Assembly: GCA_050949055.1 (NCBI GenBank)
Contig: JBMNFA010000001.1
Span: forward strand, 806,001-870,000
Length of the DNA stretch: 64,000 nt
Direction of reading: 5' to 3'
Origin: JAEZJZ01 sp050949055
Lineage (GTDB): Bacteria; Bacillota; UBA994; UBA5500
Position 1 is the first letter of the stretch, and every line of letters begins with the position of its first letter. The position numbers were made by a program, and so were the translations under genes. This document shows, in pieces, positions 61,406-64,000 of this stretch. Below the pieces are notes generated by a model. It was not told the origin of the DNA and made no database searches. It worked only from the letters and a program-made list of their open reading frames with translations.

Positions 61406-61757
61406 TCGACAACCACCGCCATCGTTAATCAATCTTGTGCATGATCATATAGATGATGCTTAACATGTTCAACCATTATTTTCTGCCCATGATTCGGTTA
61501 AGCTATAAAACTATTATAGCTAATTTCCACGACCCATGCAGCGCCTGTGGTAGCGGCCAATCTGGGGGTCGGCATACAGACCTTGAGCCCACAAACGCCA
61601 CGCCGCCTGGGAGAGTGCAGCTGAGCATGAACATAGTATGAGTCTTGATCTGCCGTCTGAACGGCCTCGTCAAGGCAAGGGGCACCCTCAGAAGGAGGAG
61701 ACCGCCTCACCATCACGAACAAGAATATGTACGATCACCCACACAGGGGGCGAGCCG
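61406..61757. other. Divergent region between LuxR and ATPase genes
   Basis: No complete gene recognised. It contains the AT-rich palindrome at 61501-61521. A reading frame joined to the ATPase extends upstream to 61638 but has no ribosome site, so it is treated as non-coding. Confidence 0.4.
61501..61521. promoter_or_regulatory. AT-rich palindrome, candidate operator
   Basis: AGCTATAA (61501-61508) and TTATAGCT (61514-61521), perfect 8-bp arms, in the divergent LuxR-ATPase region. Could be the binding site of the LuxR protein or overlap a -10 element. Confidence 0.45.
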
Positions 61758-62570
61758 ATGTTATTCCTCAAGGAAGTGCGTATGAAGGCGCAACGGCATG
61801 CCGAGAAAACGTTTCCTTTCAATCTGCCGCTGTTTGGCCCTGATTTTGAGCTCAGCTTTCACGCGCCGGTGACGCTTTTGGTGGGTGAAAACGGCTCCGG
61901 CAAATCTACCCTGCTGGAGGGTCTGGCGGTGGCCAGCGAACGGGTGGTAACTGGCGCAGAAGAGCTGGCGGATGATCCCAGTCTCCCTGCGGCCCGCCTG
62001 CTGGCCTCCGGACTGCGCCTGTCCTGGTCCCGACGCACGCAGCGAGGGTTCTTCCTGCGGGCAGAAGATTTCTTTGGCTATTGCCGCCGCCTGCATTACC
62101 TGCAAGCCCACCTGAGACAAGAGGCCGAGCAGTTGCAGCAAGACTATCACCGGCAAGGACGCAGTCAGTTTTCGCTGGATTTAGCCTTGGGCACGATCAA
62201 GGGGCAGGCTGCTCGCTTGCGCGATGAATACCAGGCGCTGGAGTCCCGCTCCCACGGAGAGAGTTTTTTGCATTTCTTCAGCCAACGCCTGATCCCAGAG
62301 GGGCTCTATCTGCTGGACGAGCCAGAGACGCCGCTGTCGCCGCAAAATCAGCTGACATTTCTGGCGGTGCTGCAGGCGGCCGTGCAAGAGGGTAGCCAGT
62401 TCATCATCGCCACCCACTCGCCCATCCTAATGGCTTATCCCGGCGCCACCATTTACGACTTGGACCATTCGCCGCCACAGAAAACAGAATATGAGCAGCT
62501 AGAGCACGTGAGGCTGATGCGGAGCTTCCTGAACAACCCCGATTCCTACCTGCGGAGTCTGCTGCGGTAG
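61758..62570 (+). CDS. AAA-family ATPase, COG3910-like (SMC/ABC-type nucleotide-binding)
   Basis: 270 residues from the ATG at 61758, preceded by AGGGGG. Walker A GENGSGKST (about residue 40), a signature-like SHGES, Walker B YLLDEPETPLSP and the H-loop ATHSP are present, in the order of an ABC-type head without coiled coil or membrane domain. The resemblance is to the single-domain predicted ATPases grouped with COG3910. Function unknown; such proteins occur alone or near restriction and toxin genes, but no such partner is seen here. A REP-like hairpin follows at once. Confidence 0.85.
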   Translation: MLFLKEVRMKAQRHAEKTFPFNLPLFGPDFELSFHAPVTLLVGENGSGKSTLLEGLAVASERVVTGAEELADDPSLPAARLLASGLRLSWSRRTQRGFFLRAEDFFGYCRRLHYLQAHLRQEAEQLQQDYHRQGRSQFSLDLALGTIKGQAARLRDEYQALESRSHGESFLHFFSQRLIPEGLYLLDEPETPLSPQNQLTFLAVLQAAVQEGSQFIIATHSPILMAYPGATIYDLDHSPPQKTEYEQLEHVRLMRSFLNNPDSYLRSLLR

Positions 62571-62589
62571 GAAAGACCAAGATAGATGC

Positions 62590-62622
62590 ATGCAAAAGTG
62601 GGGACTGTCCCTGTTTTTGCAT
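62590..62622. repeat. REP-like palindrome 4 / terminator behind the ATPase
   Basis: ATGCAAAA (62590-62597) pairs with TTTTGCAT (62615-62622) around a GGGGACTGTCCC core. It lies between the ATPase and kinase genes and may terminate the former. Confidence 0.6.
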
Positions 62623-62640
62623 CGGGAAAGGATGATACCC

Positions 62641-64000
62641 ATGACTGGAAATTCGGACTTGCAGCGGCTGATTGCGGCTGAACACAGAAAGATATTTGTG
62701 CTGGACGATGACCCTACGGGTACCCAGACAGTGCATGGTGTGCCGGTATATACCTCGTGGCACGAGGACGATCTGCGGTCGGCCTTTGCTGAGCCCTCCC
62801 GCTTGGTCTATCTGCTCACCAATAGCCGCGCTTTGCCGGCGTCAAAGGTAGCGGTGATGTACGGCACTATTTCTTCCCGGATTCACCGCCTGGCCACCGA
62901 GACGGGTTGGCAGTTTTCCATTATTCATCGCAGCGACTCCACGCTGCGGGGCCACTACCCACTGGAAAGCGAGGCGACGCAGAGCAGCTTGCAGCAAGCC
63001 GGATATCGGTTTGACGGTGAGATTTTGATCCCGTTCTTTGCCGAGGGAGGGCGGTTTACTCGTGACGACATCCATTGGGTACAGGAACCTGATCGCTGGG
63101 TTCCGGCGGCGGAGACAGAGTTTGCCAAGGATGCTACCTTCGGCTATACACAATCGAACTTGAAGCAATGGATCGAGGAGAAGACCGCCGGCCGCGTGCA
63201 GGCCAACCAGGTGCAGTCGATCTCGCTCGAGTTGCTGCGGCAAGCAGGCAGCCTGGCTGTGCGGGACCTGCTACTCTCGGGGGGCGGATTTGGTCATTAT
63301 GTGGTGAATGCGCTGGATTATGACGATCTACGCACCTTCACCCTTGGCCTCCTGTTGGCCGAGCAGGCGGGTAAGCGCTTTCTGGTGCGGTCGGCCGCCT
63401 CCTTCGTCAAGGTGCGAGGCGGCATCAGCGATCGTCCCCTGCTTACCGGCCGCGAACTGCTGGCAAACAGGACAGGCGGCGGCTTGGTGGTCGTAGGCTC
63501 CCATGTGGCCAAGACGACCACGCAACTGCAGCAGGCTTGCCAGCTGCCTGGCGTACAGGCGATTGAGCTATCCGTACCCCGCTTACTCTCCGGGGGGCGC
63601 GAAAGGGAACTGGAACGGGCATCCAACCTGTGTGCTGAGGGTTTGGCCAGTGGGCGTACCACCATTGTCTATACCTCCCGCCGCTTGCAGACTGTGGTGA
63701 ACGCGATCAGCGAGGCCAACTTGGATATCTCGCGCAGTGTGTCGGCAGCGCTGGTGAGGTTGGTGAGTGAGTTGCCGACGGCCCCGGCGTTCCTGGTGGC
63801 CAAAGGCGGCATCACCTCCAGCGACATCGCCACGGAGGCGCTGCTAGTCAAGCGAGCCCTGGTCTGGGGGCAAATTCGCCCCGGCATTCCGGTCTGGGAC
63901 ACCAGAGGACAAGGCAAGTATCCGGGGCTGCCCTACATCATCTTCCCTGGCAATGTGGGCGATGACGACACCTTGCGGGAGATAGTGGCAGAACTGCAGG
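62641..64000 (+). CDS. Four-carbon acid sugar kinase family (DUF1537), runs off the right edge
   Basis: The ATG at 62641 (AAAGGA eight bases upstream) opens 453 codons without a stop to the window end. The N-terminal domain starts with KIFVLDDDPTGTQTVHG and contains IIHRSDSTLRGHY, the substrate-binding signature of the OtnK/DUF1537 family. The C-terminal domain shows FLVAKGGITSSDIATEAL and the nucleotide-binding FPGNVGDDD. Such kinases phosphorylate four-carbon sugar acids (threonate, erythronate and relatives) in catabolism, usually with PdxA2-type dehydrogenases and OtnC-like decarboxylases; any partners would be to the right of this window. Family length of 420-480 means that few residues are missing. 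Confidence 0.9.
   Translation, partial: MTGNSDLQRLIAAEHRKIFVLDDDPTGTQTVHGVPVYTSWHEDDLRSAFAEPSRLVYLLTNSRALPASKVAVMYGTISSRIHRLATETGWQFSIIHRSDSTLRGHYPLESEATQSSLQQAGYRFDGEILIPFFAEGGRFTRDDIHWVQEPDRWVPAAETEFAKDATFGYTQSNLKQWIEEKTAGRVQANQVQSISLELLRQAGSLAVRDLLLSGGGFGHYVVNALDYDDLRTFTLGLLLAEQAGKRFLVRSAASFVKVRGGISDRPLLTGRELLANRTGGGLVVVGSHVAKTTTQLQQACQLPGVQAIELSVPRLLSGGRERELERASNLCAEGLASGRTTIVYTSRRLQTVVNAISEANLDISRSVSAALVRLVSELPTAPAFLVAKGGITSSDIATEALLVKRALVWGQIRPGIPVWDTRGQGKYPGLPYIIFPGNVGDDDTLREIVAELQ

Overview
This window looks like a chromosomal segment of an anaerobic, moderately GC-rich member of the Bacillota (Firmicutes). The evidence is gene order and gene content. The minus-strand run tig-clpP-clpX-lonB and the run marR-gerM-rph-rdgB both echo Bacillus gene order. 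A germination lipoprotein (GerM), an S55 (SpoIVB-type) peptidase, a UPF0291 protein, DegV and strong AGGAGG ribosome sites with frequent TTG/GTG starts fit the same group. Pyruvate:ferredoxin oxidoreductase, a class III-sized hybrid cluster protein and a Na+-pump decarboxylase beta subunit point to anaerobic fermentation. Many peptidases (two S9 acylaminoacyl-peptidase types, two M3B oligoendopeptidases, DppA-type D-aminopeptidase, an M20 carbamoylase-type amidohydrolase and a GGT-like protein) suggest growth on peptides.

Layout. 1-4.9 kb: proteostasis genes and four minus-strand tRNA genes (Gly-GCC, Arg-ACG, His-GTG, Arg-TCT) with clear promoters and terminators. 4.9-10.8 kb: rdgB, rph, gerM, marR and a multidomain cell-wall amidase. 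11-20 kb: ECF S-component, D-aminopeptidase, M20 hydrolase, UPF0291, nifJ, DMT transporter and bactofilin. 21-26 kb: a 1565-residue kinase-like/AAA/GAF/LuxR regulator. 26-38 kb: S9 peptidases, oadB with an overlooked 40-residue partner, patatin, a RidA/HpaI-aldolase/glutaredoxin group, a 5'-truncated IS3 copy and a surface 5'-nucleotidase. 38-47 kb: MutS2-like protein without Smr, hcp with two FNR/CRP-like operators, S55 peptidase, aminotransferase, DegV and a Gfo/Idh oxidoreductase. 47-55 kb: divergent M3B paralogues, DUF2164, a UGA-containing glutaredoxin-like selenoprotein gene, a complete IS3 element and a duplicated-domain lipoprotein. 55-64 kb: GGT-like protein, a partly decayed cyclic-di-GMP cluster, LuxR regulator, ATPase and a DUF1537 sugar-acid kinase running off the right edge.

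The most notable observations are these. (1) At 51814-52071 a glutaredoxin-like gene is interrupted by one in-frame TGA exactly where the first redox cysteine belongs. A stem-loop of bacterial SECIS type follows at the right distance, so this is very probably a selenoprotein. (2) The IS3-family element occurs twice, each copy inserted near the tip of a long REP-like palindrome of the same family, which implies a REP-targeting insertion sequence. (3) The cyclic-di-GMP cluster holds a response regulator with an internal deletion plus frameshift and a headless GGDEF remnant next to an intact PAS-GGDEF-HD-GYP gene. (4) Two families of dispersed non-coding repeats recur between genes; one sits directly behind the stop codon of three unrelated minus-strand genes. 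Four genes or gene parts in this annotation (lonB start, the 40-residue OadG-like gene, the selenoprotein and the DUF1537 kinase) are not obvious from simple complete-ORF calling.
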